DNA from: Hydractinia symbiolongicarpus
Lineage: Eukaryota; Cnidaria; Hydrozoa; Anthoathecata; Hydractiniidae
Assembly: GCF_029227915.1 (NCBI RefSeq)
Contig: NC_079879.1
Span: 28,712,501-28,776,500 of the forward strand
DNA length: 64,000 bases
Direction: 5' to 3'
The position numbers were made by a program, and so were the translations under genes. Under the pieces are notes generated by a model. It saw only the letters and a list, made by a program, of their open reading frames with translations. It was not told the origin of the DNA and searched no databases. Below are positions 11,892 through 23,741 of the stretch, piece by piece (within the stretch, counting starts at the first letter, position 1; the number at the start of each line of letters is the position of its first letter).

Positions 11892-14800
11892 AGTTTACTC
11901 ACTGGGTACTTTCCTTGTATACTTTTGACTATACGGGCCGAGTCCGGGGTTTACGGGAAATGGCGGGTTTTCGTTTGCCGGCGATTAAACTTCTTTTATT
12001 CAGCGTCTCATCAAAACTGAAAACATTTTTGAAAACTACAAGTCTCATGCGTTTTAGTTGTGAAAGAATAATTTAAAAAATCGTTCGGGAAAAGAGTTTA
12101 CTCCCTGGGTACTTCCTTTGTATACTTTTGACTATGCGGGCCGAGTCCGGGGTTTACGGGAAATGGCGGGTTTTCGTTTGCCGGCGATTAAACTTCTTTT
12201 ATTCAGTGTCTCATCAAAAATGAAAACATTTTTGAAAACTACAAGTCTCAAGCGTTTTAGTGGTGAAAAGATAATTTAAAAAATCGTTTTGGAAATTAGT
12301 TTACTCACAGGGTACTTTCTTTGTATACATTCGACTATACGGGCCAAGCCCGGCATTTACGGGAAATAGCGGGTTTTCGTTTGCCGGCGATTAAACCACT
12401 TTCTTTAAGCGTCTCATCAAAAATAAAAACATTTCTGAAAACTACAAGTCTCATGCGTTTTAGTGGTGAAAAAATAATTTATAAATTCGTTCGGGAAATG
12501 AGTTTACTCCCTGGGTACTTTCTTTGTATACTTTTGAGTATACGGGCCGAGTCTGGGATTTACGGGAAATCGCAGGTTTTCGTTTGCCAGCGATTAAACT
12601 TCTTTTATTCAGCGTCTCATCAAGAATGAAAACATTTTTGAAAACTACAAGTCTCATGCGTTTTAGTGGTGAAAGAATAATTAAAAAAATCGTTCGGGAA
12701 AAGAGTTTACTTCCTGGGTACTTCCTTTGTATACTTTTGACTATGCGGGCCGAGTCCGGGGTTTACGGGAAATGGCGGGTTTTCGTTTGCCGGCGATTAA
12801 ACTTCTTTTATTCAGCGTCTCATCAAAAATGAAAACATTTTTGAAAACTACAAGTCTCAAGCGTTTTAGTGGTAAAAAGATAATTTAAAAAATCGTTTTG
12901 AAAATGAGTTTACTCACAGGGTACTTTCTTTGTATACATTCGACTATACGGGCCAAGCCCGGCATTTACGGGAAATCGCGGGTTTTCGTTTGCCGGCGAT
13001 TAAACCGCTTTCATTAAGCGTCTCATCAAAAATAAAAACATTTCTGAAAACTAAAAGTCTCATGCGTTTTAGTGGTGAAAAAATAATTTATAAATTCGTT
13101 CGGGAAATGAGTTTACTCACTGGGTACTTTCCTTGTATACTTTTAACTATACAGGCCGAGTCCGGGATTTACGGAAAATCGCGGGTTTTCGTTTGCAGGC
13201 GATTAAACATCTTTTATTCAGCGTCTCATCAAAAATGAAAACATTTTTAAAAACTACAAGTCTCATGCGTTTTAGTGGTGAAAAAATAATTTAAAAATTC
13301 GTTCGGGAAATAAGTTTACTCACTGGGTACTTTCCTTGTATACTTTTGACTATACGGGCCGAGTTCGGGATTTACGGAAAATCGCAGGTTTTCGTTTGCC
13401 GGCGATTAAACTTCTTATATTCAGCGTCTCATCAAAAATGAAAACATTTCTGAAAACTACAAGTCTCATGCGTTTTAGTGGTGAAAAAATAATTTAAAAA
13501 TTTGTTCGGGAAATGAGTTTACTCACTGGGTACTTTCCTTGTATACTTTTAACTATACGGGCCGAGTCCGGGATTTACGGAAAATTGCGGGTTTTCGTTT
13601 GCAGGCGATTAAACATCTTTTATTCAGCGTCTCATCAAAAATGAAAACATTTTTAAAAACTAAAAGTCTCATGGGCTTTAGTGGTGAAAGAATAATTTAA
13701 AAAATCGTTTGGGAAATGAGTTTACTCCCTGGGTACTTTCTTTGTATACCTTTGAGTATACGGGCCGAGTCCGGGATTTACGGGAAATCGCAGGTTTTCG
13801 TTTGCCGGCGATTAAACTTCTTTTATTCAGCGTCTCATCAAGAATGAAAACATTTTTGAAAACTACAAGTCTCATGCGTTTTAGTGGTGAAAGAATAATT
13901 TAAAAAATCGTTCGGGAAAAGAGTTTACTCCCTGGGTACTTCCTTTGTATACTTTTGACTATACGGGCCGAGTCCGGGGTTTACGGGAAATGGCGGGTTT
14001 TCGTTTGCCGGCGATTAAACTTCTTTTATTCAGCGTCTCATCAAAAATGAAAACATTTTTGAAAACTACAAGTCTCAAGCGTTTTAGTGGTGAAAAGATA
14101 ATTTAAAAAATCGTTTTGGAAATGAGTTTACTTACAGGGTACTTTCTTTGTATACATTCGACTATACGGGCCAAGCCCGGCATTTACGGGAAATCGCGGG
14201 TTTTCGTTTGCCGGCGATTAAACCACTTTCTTTAAGCGTCTCATCAAAAATGAAAACATTTCTGAAAACTACAAGTCTCATGCGTTTTAGTGGTGAAAAA
14301 ATAATTTATAAATTCGTTCGGGAAATGAGTTTACTCACTGGGTACTTTCCTTGTATACTTTTAACTATACGGGCCGAGTCCGGGATTTACGGAAAATCGC
14401 GGGTTTTCGTTTGCAGGCGATTAAACATCTTTTATTCAGCGTCTCATCAAAAATGAAAACATTTTTAAAAACTACAAGTCTCATGGGCTTTAGTGGTGAA
14501 AGAATAATTTAAAAAATCGTTTGGGAAATGAGTTTACTCCCTGGGTACTTTCTTTGTATACTTTTGAGTATACGGGCCGAGTCCGGGATTTACGGGAAGT
14601 CGCAGGTTTTCGTTTGCCGGCGATTAAACTTCTTTTATTCAGCGTCTCATAAAGAATGAAAACATTTTTGAAAACTACAAGTCTCATGCGTTTTAGTTGT
14701 GAAAGAATAATTTAAAAAATCGTTTTGGAAATGAGTTTACTCACAGGGTACTTTCTTTGTATACATTCGACTATACGGGCCAAGCCCGGCATTTACGGGA

Positions 14801-14917
14801 AATCGCGGGTTTTCGTTTGCCGGCGATTAAACCACTTTCTTTAAGCGTCTCATCAAAAATAAAAACATTTCTGAAAACTACAAGTCTCATGCGTTTTAGT
14901 GGTGAAAAAATAATTTA
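11892..14917 (+). repeat. 16-monomer super-unit, copy 2 (truncated on the right)
   Basis: This repeats 8644-11669 at an offset of 3248 bp. Matching ends at 14918, where the TTTATAAATTCG of copy 1 is replaced by TTTAAAAATTCG and the sequence moves into gamma-type with GGAAATAAG and CGAAGG. The full copy would have run to 15139, so its last 222 bp were replaced or lost by a later exchange. It contains the intact hexamer 12785-14002. Confidence 0.85.
12785..14002 (+). repeat. Complete hexamer HOR inside 16-mer copy 2
   Basis: Alpha 12785, beta 12988, gamma 13191, delta 13394, epsilon 13597, zeta 13800; 1218 bp. It is a duplicate of 9537-10754. Differences seen by eye include AAACCGCTTTC in beta and GTATACCTTTGAG in epsilon, both private to this copy. 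Confidence 0.9.
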
Positions 14918-16801
14918 AAAATTCGTTCGGGAAATAAGTTTACTCACTGGGTACTTTCCTTGTATACTTTTGACTATACGGGCCGAGTCCGGGATTTACG
15001 GAAAATCGAAGGTTTTCGTTTGCCAGCGATTAAACTTCTTATATTCAGCGTCTCATCAAAAATGAAAACATTTCTGAAAACTACAAGTCTCATGCGTTTT
15101 AGTGGTGAAAAAATAATTTAAAAATTTGTTCGGGAAATGAGTTTACTCACTGGGTACTTTCCTTGTATACTTTTAACTATACGGGCCGAGTCCAGGATTT
15201 ACGGAAAATCGCGGGTTTTCGTTTGCAGGCGATTAAACATCTTTTATTCAGCGTCTCATCAAAAATGAAAACATTTTTAAAAACTACAAGTCTCATGCGT
15301 TTTAGTGGTGAAAAAATAATTTAAAAATTCGTTCGGGAAATAAGTTTACTCACTGGGTACTTTCCTTGTATACTTTTGACTATACGGGCCGAGTCCGGGA
15401 TTTACGGAAAATCGCAGGTTTTCGTTTGCCGGCGATTAAACTTCTTATATTCAGCGTCTCATCAAAAATGAAAACATTTCTGAAAACTACAAGTCTCATG
15501 GGCTTTAGTGGTGAAAGAATAATTTAAAAAATCGTTTGGGAAATGAGTTTACTCCCTGGGTACTTCCTTTGTATACTTTTGACTATGCGGGCCGAGTCCG
15601 GGGTTTACGGGAAATGGCGGGTTTTCGTTTGCCGGCGATTAAACTTCTTTTATTCAGCGTCTCATCAAAAATGAAAACATTTTTGAAAACTACAAGTCTC
15701 AAGCGTTTTAGTGGTGAAAAGATAATTTAAAAAATCGTTTTGGAAATGAGTTTACTTACAGGGTACTTTCTTTGTATACATTCGACTATACGGGCCAAGC
15801 CCGGCATTTACGGGAAATCGCGGGTTTTCGTTTGCCGGCGATTAAACCACTTTCTTTAAGCGTCTCATCAAAAATGAAAACATTTCTGAAAACTACAAGT
15901 CTCATGCGTTTTAGTGGTGAAAAAATAATTTATAAATTCGTTCGGGAAATGAGTTTACTCACTGGGTACTTTCCTTGTATACTTTTAACTATACGGGCCG
16001 AGTCCGGGATTTACGGAAAATCGCGGGTTTTCGTTTGCAGGCGATTAAACATCTTTTATTCAGCGTCTCATCAAAAATGAAAACATTTTTAAAAACTACA
16101 AGTCTCATGGGCTTTAGTGGTGAAAGAATAATTTAAAAAATCGTTTGGGAAATGAGTTTACTCCCTGGGTACTTTCTTTGTATACTTTTGAGTATACGGG
16201 CCGAGTCCGGGATTTACGGGAAGTCGCAGCTTTTCGTTTGCCGGCGATTAAACTTCTTTTATTCAGCGTCTCATAAAGAATGAAAACATTTTTGAAAACT
16301 ACAAGTCTCATGCGTTTTAGTTGTGAAAGAATAATTTAAAAAATCGTTTTGGAAATGAGTTTACTCACAGGGTACTTTCTTTGTATACATTCGACTATAC
16401 GGGCCAAGCCCGGCATTTACGGGAAATCGCGGGTTTTCGTTTGCCGGCGATTAAACCACTTTCTTTAAGCGTCTCATCAAAAATAAAAACATTTCTGAAA
16501 ACTACAAGTCTCATGCGTTTTAGTGGTGAAAAAATAATTTATAAATTCGTTCGGGAAATGAGTTTACTCACTGGGAACTTTCCTTGTATACTTTTAACTA
16601 TACGGGCCGAGTGCGGAATTTACGGAAAATCGCGGGTTTTCGTTTGCAGGCGATTAATTATCTTTTATTCAGCGTCTCATCAAAAATGAAAACATTTTTA
16701 AAAACTACAAGTCTCATGCGTTTTAGTGGTGAAAAAATAATTTAAAAATTCGTTCGGGAAATAAGTTTACTCACTGGGTACTTTCCTTGTATACTTTTGA
16801 C
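14918..16801 (+). repeat. Linking monomers between the 16-mer pair and the 7-mer pair
   Basis: The sequence runs through the end of the beta/gamma hybrid (14815), delta 15018 (GCCAGCG), gamma 15221, a three-part monomer at 15424 (delta left, epsilon middle, zeta right with GACTATGCGGG), alpha 15627, beta 15830, epsilon 16033, zeta/alpha hybrid 16236, beta 16439 and most of gamma 16642. The alpha-beta-epsilon-zeta/alpha-beta run repeats that at 14003 and 10755. The 15424 monomer needs two crossovers or a conversion. Confidence 0.82.
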
Positions 16802-18221
16802 TATACGGGCCGAGTCCGGGATTTACGGAAAATCGAAGGTTTTCGTTTGCCGGCGATTAAACTTCTTATATTCAGCGTCTCATCAAAAATGAAAACATTT
16901 CTGAAAACTACAAGTCTCATGCGTTTTAGTGGTGAAAAAATAATTTAAAAATTTGTTCGGGAAATGAGTTTACTCACTGGGTACTTTCCTTGTATACTTT
17001 TAACTATACGGGCCGAGTCCAGGATTTACGGAAAATCGCGGGTTTTCGTTTGCAGGCGATTAAACATCTTTTATTCAGCGTCTCATCAAAAATGAAAACA
17101 TTTTTAAAAACTACAAGTCTCATGCGTTTTAGTGGTGAAAAAATAATTTAAAAATTCGTTCGGGAAATAAGTTTACTCACTGGGTACTTTCCTTGTATAC
17201 TTTTGACTATACGGGCCGAGTCCGGGATTTACGGAAAATCGCAGGTTTTCGTTTGCCGGCGATTAAACTTCTTATATTCAGCGTCTCATCAAAAATGAAA
17301 ACATTTCTGAAAACTACAAGTCTCATGGGCTTTAGTGGTGAAAGAATAATTTAAAAAATCGTTTGGGAAATGAGTTTACTCCCTGGGTACTTTTTTGTAT
17401 ACTTTTGAGTATACGGGCCGAGTCCGGGATTTACGGGAAATCGCAGGTTTTCGTTTGCCGGCGATTAAACTTCTTTTATTCAGCGTCTCATCAAGAATGA
17501 AAACATTTTTGAAAACTACAAGTCTCATGCGTTTTAGTGGTGAAAGAATAATTTAAAAAATCGTTCGGGAAAAGAGTTTACTCCCTGGGTACTTCCTTTG
17601 TATACTTTTGACTATGCGGGCCGAGTCCGGGGTTTACGGGAAATGGCGGGTTTTTGTTTGCCGGCGATTAAACTTCTTTTATTCAGCGTCTCATCAAAAA
17701 TGAAAACATTTTTGAAAACTACAAGTCCCAAGCGTTTTAGTGGTGAAAAGATAATTTAAAAAATCGTTTTGGAAATGAGTTTACTCACAGGGTACTTTCT
17801 TTGTATACATTCGACTATACGGGCCAAGCCCGGCATTTACGGGAAATCGCGGGTTTTCGTTTGCCGGCGATTAAACCACTTTCTTTAAGCGTCTCATCAA
17901 AAATGAAAACATTTCTGAAAACTACAAGTCTCATGCGTTTTAGTGGTGAAAAAATAATTTATAAATTCGTTCGGGAAATGAGTTTACTCACTGGGTACTT
18001 TCCTTGTATACTTTTAACTATACGGGCCGAGTCCGGGATTTACGGAAAATCGCGGGTTTTCGTTTGCAGGCGATTAAACATCTTTTATTCAGCGTCTCAT
18101 CAAAAATGAAAACATTTTTAAAAACTACAAGTCTCATGGGCTTTAGTGGTGAAAGAATAATTTAAAAAATCGTTTGGGAAATGAGTTTACTCCCTGGGTA
18201 CTTTCTTTGTATACTTTTGAG
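16802..18221 (+). repeat. 7-monomer unit, copy 1 (1420 bp)
   Basis: The unit contains delta, gamma, delta/epsilon hybrid (202 bp, TACTTTTTTG), zeta, alpha, beta and epsilon. It is followed at once by a second copy at an offset of 1420 bp. Shared private marks include CAAGTCCCAAGCG in alpha (near 17724 and 19144), GGCGGGTTTTTG in zeta and GTCCAGG in delta. Confidence 0.9.
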
Positions 18222-19641
18222 TATACGGGCCGAGTCCGGGATTTACGGAAAATCGAAGGTTTTCGTTTGCCGGCGATTAAACTTCTTATATTCAGCGTCT
18301 CATCAAAAATGAAAACATTTCTGAAAACTACAAGTCTCATGCGTTTTAGTGGTGAAAAAATAATTTAAAAATTTGTTCGGGAAATGAGTTTACTCACTGG
18401 GTACTTTCCTTGTATACTTTTAACTATACGGGCCGAGTCCAGGATTTACGGAAAATCGCGGGTTTTCGTTTGCAGGCGATTAAACATCTTTTATTCAGCG
18501 TCTCATCAAAAATGAAAACATTTTTAAAAACTACAAGTCTCATGCGTTTTAGTGGTGAAAAAATAATTTAAAAATTCGTTCGGGAAATAAGTTTACTCAC
18601 TGGGTACTTTCCTTGTATACTTTTGACTATACGGGCCGAGTCCGGGATTTACGGAAAATCGCAGGTTTTCGTTTGCCGGCGATTAAACTTCTTATATTCA
18701 GCGTCTCATCAAAAATGAAAACATTTCTGAAAACTACAAGTCTCATGGGCTTTAGTGGTGAAAGAATAATTTAAAAAATCGTTTGGGAAATGAGTTTACT
18801 CCCTGGGTACTTTTTTGTATACTTTTGAGTATACGGGCCGAGTCCGGGATTTACGGGAAATCGCAGGTTTTCGTTTGCCGGCGATTAAACTTCTTTTATT
18901 CAGCGTCTCATCAAGAATGAAAACATTTTTGAAAACTACAAGTCTCATGCGTTTTAGTGGTGAAAGAATAATTTAAAAAATCGTTCGGGAAAAGAGTTTA
19001 CTCCCTGGGTACTTCCTTTGTATACTTTTGACTATGCGGGCCGAGTCCGGGGTTTACGGGAAATGGCGGGTTTTTGTTTGCCGGCGATTAAACTTCTTTT
19101 ATTCAGCGTCTCATCAAAAATGAAAACATTTTTGAAAACTACAAGTCCCAAGCGTTTTAGTGGTGAAAAGATAATTTAAAAAATCGTTTTGGAAATGAGT
19201 TTACTCACAGGGTACTTTCTTTGTATACATTCGACTATACGGGCCAAGCCCGGCATTTACGGGAAATCGCGGGTTTTCGTTTGCCGGCGATTAAACCACT
19301 TTCTTTAAGCGTCTCATCAAAAATGAAAACATTTCTGAAAACTACAAGTCTCATGCGTTTTAGTGGTGAAAAAATAATTTATAAATTCGTTCGGGAAATG
19401 AGTTTACTCACTGGGTACTTTCCTTGTATACTTTTAACTATACGGGCCGAGTCCGGGATTTACGGAAAATCGCGGGTTTTCGTTTGCAGGCGATTAAACA
19501 TCTTTTATTCAGCGTCTCATCAAAAATGAAAACATTTTTAAAAACTACAAGTCTCATGGGCTTTAGTGGTGAAAGAATAATTTAAAAAATCGTTTGGGAA
19601 ATGAGTTTACTCCCTGGGTACTTTCTTTGTATACTTTTGAG
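18222..19641 (+). repeat. 7-monomer unit, copy 2 (1420 bp)
   Basis: This is the second tandem copy of 16802-18221. The junction lies inside the monomer starting at 18062: epsilon to the left (GAGTATAC at 18221), gamma to the right (GGAAAATCGAAGG from 18249). The crossover therefore falls in the 27 bp between 18222 and 18248, where epsilon and gamma are identical. To the right, the array continues with zeta 19685. Confidence 0.9.
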
Positions 19642-19887
19642 TATACGGGCCGAGTCCGGGATTTACGGGAAGTCGCAGGTTTTCGTTTGCCGGCGATTAA
19701 ACTTCTTTTATTCAGCGTCTCATAAAGAATGAAAACATTTTTGAAAACTACAAGTCTCATGCGTTTTAGTTGTGAAAGAATAATTTAAAAAATCGTTCGG
19801 GAAAAGAGTTTACTCCCTGGGTACTTCCTTTGTATACTTTTGACTATGCGGGCCGAGTCCGGGGTTTACGGGAAATGGCAGGTTTTG
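19642..19887 (+). repeat. End of epsilon and zeta monomer before the 5-mer tandem
   Basis: This holds the last 43 bp of epsilon 19482 and zeta 19685 (ATAAAGAATG, TTTAGTTGTG, and the private ATGGCAGGTTTTGG shared only with the zeta at 7710). That shared mark is part of the evidence for the long-range copy 11,975 bp to the left. Confidence 0.85.
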
Positions 19888-20902
19888 GTTTGCCGGCGAT
19901 TAAACTTCTTTTATTCAGTGTCTCATCAAAAATGAAAACATTTTTGAAAACTACAAGTCTCAAGCGTTTTAGTGGTGAAAAGATAATTTAAAAAATCGTT
20001 TTGGAAATGAGTTTACTCACAGGGTACTTTCTTTGTATACATTCGACTATACGGGCCAAGCCCGGCATTTACGGGAAATCGCGGGTTTTCGTTTGCCGGC
20101 GATTAAACCACTTTCTTTAAGCGTCTCATCAAAAATGAAAACATTTCTGAAAACTACAAGTCTCATGCGTTTTAGTGGTGAAAAAATAATTTATAAATTC
20201 GTTCGGGAAATGAGTTTACTCACTGGGAACTTTCCTTGTATACTTTTAACTATACGGGCCGAGTGCGGGATTTACGGAAAATCGCGGGTTTTCGTTTGCA
20301 GGCGATTAAACATCTTTTATTCAGCGTCTCATCAAAAATGAAAACATTTTTAAAAACTACAAGTCTCATGCGTTTTAGTGGTGAAAAAATAATTTAAAAA
20401 TTCGTTAGGGAAATAAGTTTACTCACTGGGTACTTTCCTTGTATACTTTTGACTATACGGGCCGAGTCCGGGATTTACGGAAAATCGAAGGTTTTCGTTT
20501 GCCGGCCATTAAACTTCTTATATTCAGCGTCTCATCAAAAATGAAAACATTTCTGAAAATTACAAGTCTCATGCGTTTTAGTGGTGAAAAAATAATTTAA
20601 AAATTTGTTCGGGAAATGAGTTTACTCACTGGGTACTTTCCTTGTATACTTTTGACTATACGGGCCGAGTCCGGGGTTTACGGGAAATGGCGGGTTTTCG
20701 TTTGCCGGCGATTAAACTTCTTTTATTCAGCGTCTCATCAAAACTGAAAACATTTTTGAAAACTACAAGTCTCATGCGTTTTAGTTGTGAAAGAATAATT
20801 TAAAAAATCGTTCGGGAAAAGAGTTTACTCCCTGGGTACTTCCTTTGTATACTTTTGACTATGCGGGCCGAGTCCGGGGTTTACGGGAAATGGCGGGTTT
20901 TC
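19888..20902 (+). repeat. 5-monomer unit, copy 1 (1015 bp)
   Basis: Alpha 19888, beta 20091 (GGGAACTTTCC, GAGTGCGGG), gamma 20294 (CGTTAGGGAAATAAG, CGAAGG), delta/zeta hybrid 20497 (GCCGGCCATT, TTCTGAAAATTAC), zeta 20700 (AAAACTG, TTTAGTTGTG). Epsilon is absent. The delta/zeta hybrid has CTTTTGACTATAC followed by GGGGTTTACG and ATGGCGGG, so the switch is at about monomer position 160-178. Confidence 0.9.
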
Positions 20903-21917
20903 GTTTGCCGGCGATTAAACTTCTTTTATTCAGTGTCTCATCAAAAATGAAAACATTTTTGAAAACTACAAGTCTCAAGCGTTTTAGTGGTGAAAAGATA
21001 ATTTAAAAAATCGTTTTGGAAATGAGTTTACTCACAGGGTACTTTCTTTGTATACATTCGACTATACGGGCCAAGCCCGGCATTTACGGGAAATCGCGGG
21101 TTTTCGTTTGCCGGCGATTAAACCACTTTCTTTAAGCGTCTCATCAAAAATGAAAACATTTCTGAAAACTACAAGTCTCATGCGTTTTAGTGGTGAAAAA
21201 ATAATTTATAAATTCGTTCGGGAAATGAGTTTACTCACTGGGAACTTTCCTTGTATACTTTTAACTATACGGGCCGAGTGCGGGATTTACGGAAAATCGC
21301 GGGTTTTCGTTTGCAGGCGATTAAACATCTTTTATTCAGCGTCTCATCAAAAATGAAAACATTTTTAAAAACTACAAGTCTCATGCGTTTTAGTGGTGAA
21401 AAAATAATTTAAAAATTCGTTAGGGAAATAAGTTTACTCACTGGGTACTTTCCTTGTATACTTTTGACTATACGGGCCGAGTCCGGGATTTACGGAAAAT
21501 CGAAGGTTTTCGTTTGCCGGCCATTAAACTTCTTATATTCAGCGTCTCATCAAAAATGAAAACATTTCTGAAAATTACAAGTCTCATGCGTTTTAGTGGT
21601 GAAAAAATAATTTAAAAATTTGTTCGGGAAATGAGTTTACTCACTGGGTACTTTCCTTGTATACTTTTGACTATACGGGCCGAGTCCGGGGTTTACGGGA
21701 AATGGCGGGTTTTCGTTTGCCGGCGATTAAACTTCTTTTATTCAGCGTCTCATCAAAACTGAAAACATTTTTGAAAACTACAAGTCTCATGCGTTTTAGT
21801 TGTGAAAGAATAATTTAAAAAATCGTTCGGGAAAAGAGTTTACTCCCTGGGTACTTCCTTTGTATACTTTTGACTATGCGGGCCGAGTCCGGGGTTTACG
21901 GGAAATGGCGGGTTTTC
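20903..21917 (+). repeat. 5-monomer unit, copy 2 (1015 bp)
   Basis: A near-identical tandem copy of 19888-20902. It repeats the rare marks GCCGGCCATT and TTCTGAAAATTAC, which places the duplication after those changes arose. Confidence 0.9.
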
Positions 21918-22727
21918 GTTTGCCGGCGATTAAACTTCTTTTATTCAGTGTCTCATCAAAAATGAAAACATTTTTGAAAACTACAAGTCTCAAGCGTTTT
22001 AGTGGTGAAAAGATAATTTAAAAAATCGTTTTGGAAATTAGTTTACTCACAGGGTACTTTCTTTGTATACATTCGACTATACGGGCCAAGCCCGGCATTT
22101 ACGGGAAATAGCGGGTTTTCGTTTGCCGGCGATTAAACCACTTTCTTTAAGCGTCTCATCAAAAATAAAAACATTTCTGAAAACTACAAGTCTCATGCGT
22201 TTTAGTGGTGAAAAAATAATTTATAAATTCGTTCGGGAAATGAGTTTACTCACTGGGAACTTTCCTTGTATACTTTTAACTATACGGGCCGAGTGCGGGA
22301 TTTACGGAAAATCGCGGGTTTTCGTTTGCAGGCGATTAAACATCTTTTATTCAGCGTCTCATCAAAAATGAAAACATTTTTAAAAACTACAAGTCTCATG
22401 CGTTTTAGTGGTGAAAAAATAATTTAAATTCGTTAGGGAAATAAGTTTACTCACTGGGTACTTTCCTTGTATACTTTTGACTATACGGGCCGAGTCCGGG
22501 ATTTACGGAAAATCGAAGGTTTTCGTTTGCCGGCGATTAAACTTCTTATATTCAGCGTCTCATCAAAAATGAAAACATTTCTGAAAACTACAAGTCTCAT
22601 GCGTTTTAGTGGTGAAAAAATAATTTAAAAATTTGTTCGGGAAATGAGTTTACTCACTGGGTACTTTCCTTGTATACTTTTGACTATACGGGCCGAGTCC
22701 GGGGTTTACGGGAAATGGCGGGTTTTC
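21918..22727 (+). repeat. 5-monomer unit, copy 3, lacking its zeta (810 bp)
   Basis: Alpha 21918, beta 22121, gamma 22324 (201 bp, TAATTTAAATTCG with two bases lost), delta/zeta hybrid 22525. The terminal zeta is missing and the next monomer is alpha 22728. This copy differs from the other two by CGTTTTGGAAATTAG and GGGAAATAGCGGG in alpha and AAAATAAAAAC in beta, marks shared with the alpha-beta at 8928 and 12176. Confidence 0.87.
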
Positions 22728-23538
22728 GTTTGCCGGCGATTAAACTTCTTTTATTCAGAGTCTCATCAAAACTGAAAACATTTTTGAAAACTACAAGTCT
22801 CAAGCGTTTTAGTGGTGAAAAGATAATTTAAAAAATCGTTTTGGAAATGAGTTTACTCACAGGGTACTTTCTTTGTATACATTCGACTATACGGGCCAAG
22901 CCCGGCATTTACGGGAAATCGCGGCTTTTCGTTTGCCGGCGATTAAACTACTTTCATTAAGCGTCTCATCAAAAATGAAAACATTTCTGAAAACTACAAG
23001 TCTCATGCGTTTTAGTGGTGAAAAATAATTTAAAAATTCGTTCGGGAAATGAGTTTACTCACTGGGTACTTTCCTTGTATACTTTTACCTATACGGGCCG
23101 AGTCCGGGATTAACGGAAAATCGCGGGTTTTCGTTTGCAGGCGATTAAACATCTTTTATTCAGCGTCTTATCAAAAATGAAAACATTTTTAAAAACTACA
23201 AGTCTCATGGGCTTTAGTGGTGAAAGAATAATTTAAAAAATCGTTTGGGAAATGAGTTTACTCCCTGGGTACTTTCTTTGTATACTTTTGAGTATACGGG
23301 CCGAGTCCGGGATTTACGGGAAATCGCAGGTTTTCGTTTGCCGGCGATTAAACTTCTTTTATTCAGCGTCTCATCAAGAATGAAAACATTTTTGAAAACT
23401 ACAAGTCTCATGCGTTTTAGTGGTGAAAGAATAATTTAAAAAATCGTTCGGGAAAAGAGTTTACTCCCTGGGTACTTCCTTTGTATACTTTTGACTATGC
23501 GGGCCGAGTCCGGGGTTTACGGGAAATGGCGGGTTTTC
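22728..23538 (+). repeat. Alpha-beta-epsilon-zeta tetramer (811 bp)
   Basis: Alpha 22728 (CAGAGTCTC, AAAACTG), beta 22931 (202 bp, one A lost in GAAAAATAAT), epsilon 23133 (CTTATC), zeta 23336. The alpha has CGCGGCTTTTCG at its right end, a mark that recurs in alphas between 34.7 and 53.8 kb. Confidence 0.87.
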
Positions 23539-23741
23539 GTTTGCCGGCGATTAAACTTCTTTTATTCAGCGTCTCATCAAAAATGAAAACATTTTTGAAA
23601 ACTACAAGTCTCAAGCGTTTTAGTGGTGAAAAGATAATTTAAAAAATCGTTTTGGAAATGAGTTTACTCACAGGGTACTTTCTTTGTATACATTTGACTA
23701 TACGGGCCAAGCCCGGCATTTACGGGAAATCGCGGGTTTTC
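23539..23741 (+). repeat. Monomer type alpha (reference copy)
   Basis: Alpha is recognised by CTTCTTTTATTCAG near position 18, TTTTTGAAAAC, CTCAAGCG instead of CTCATGCG, GGTGAAAAGATAAT, CGTTTTGGAAATGAG, CACAGGG, and a right part carrying TATACATTCGAC (here TATACATTTGAC) and GGGCCAAGCCCGGCA. It is the only common type with CCAAGCCCGG, which forms a 5-bp GC stem. It is followed almost always by beta. Confidence 0.9.
23703..23715. other. GC-rich mini-hairpin CGGGC-CAA-GCCCG in alpha
   Basis: Monomer positions 165-177 in alpha form a perfect 5-bp GC stem with a CAA loop. In the other types the run reads CGGGCCGAGTCCGG, which leaves only a weaker CGG/CCG pairing. The site lies directly after the GTATAC dyad. 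Confidence 0.7.
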
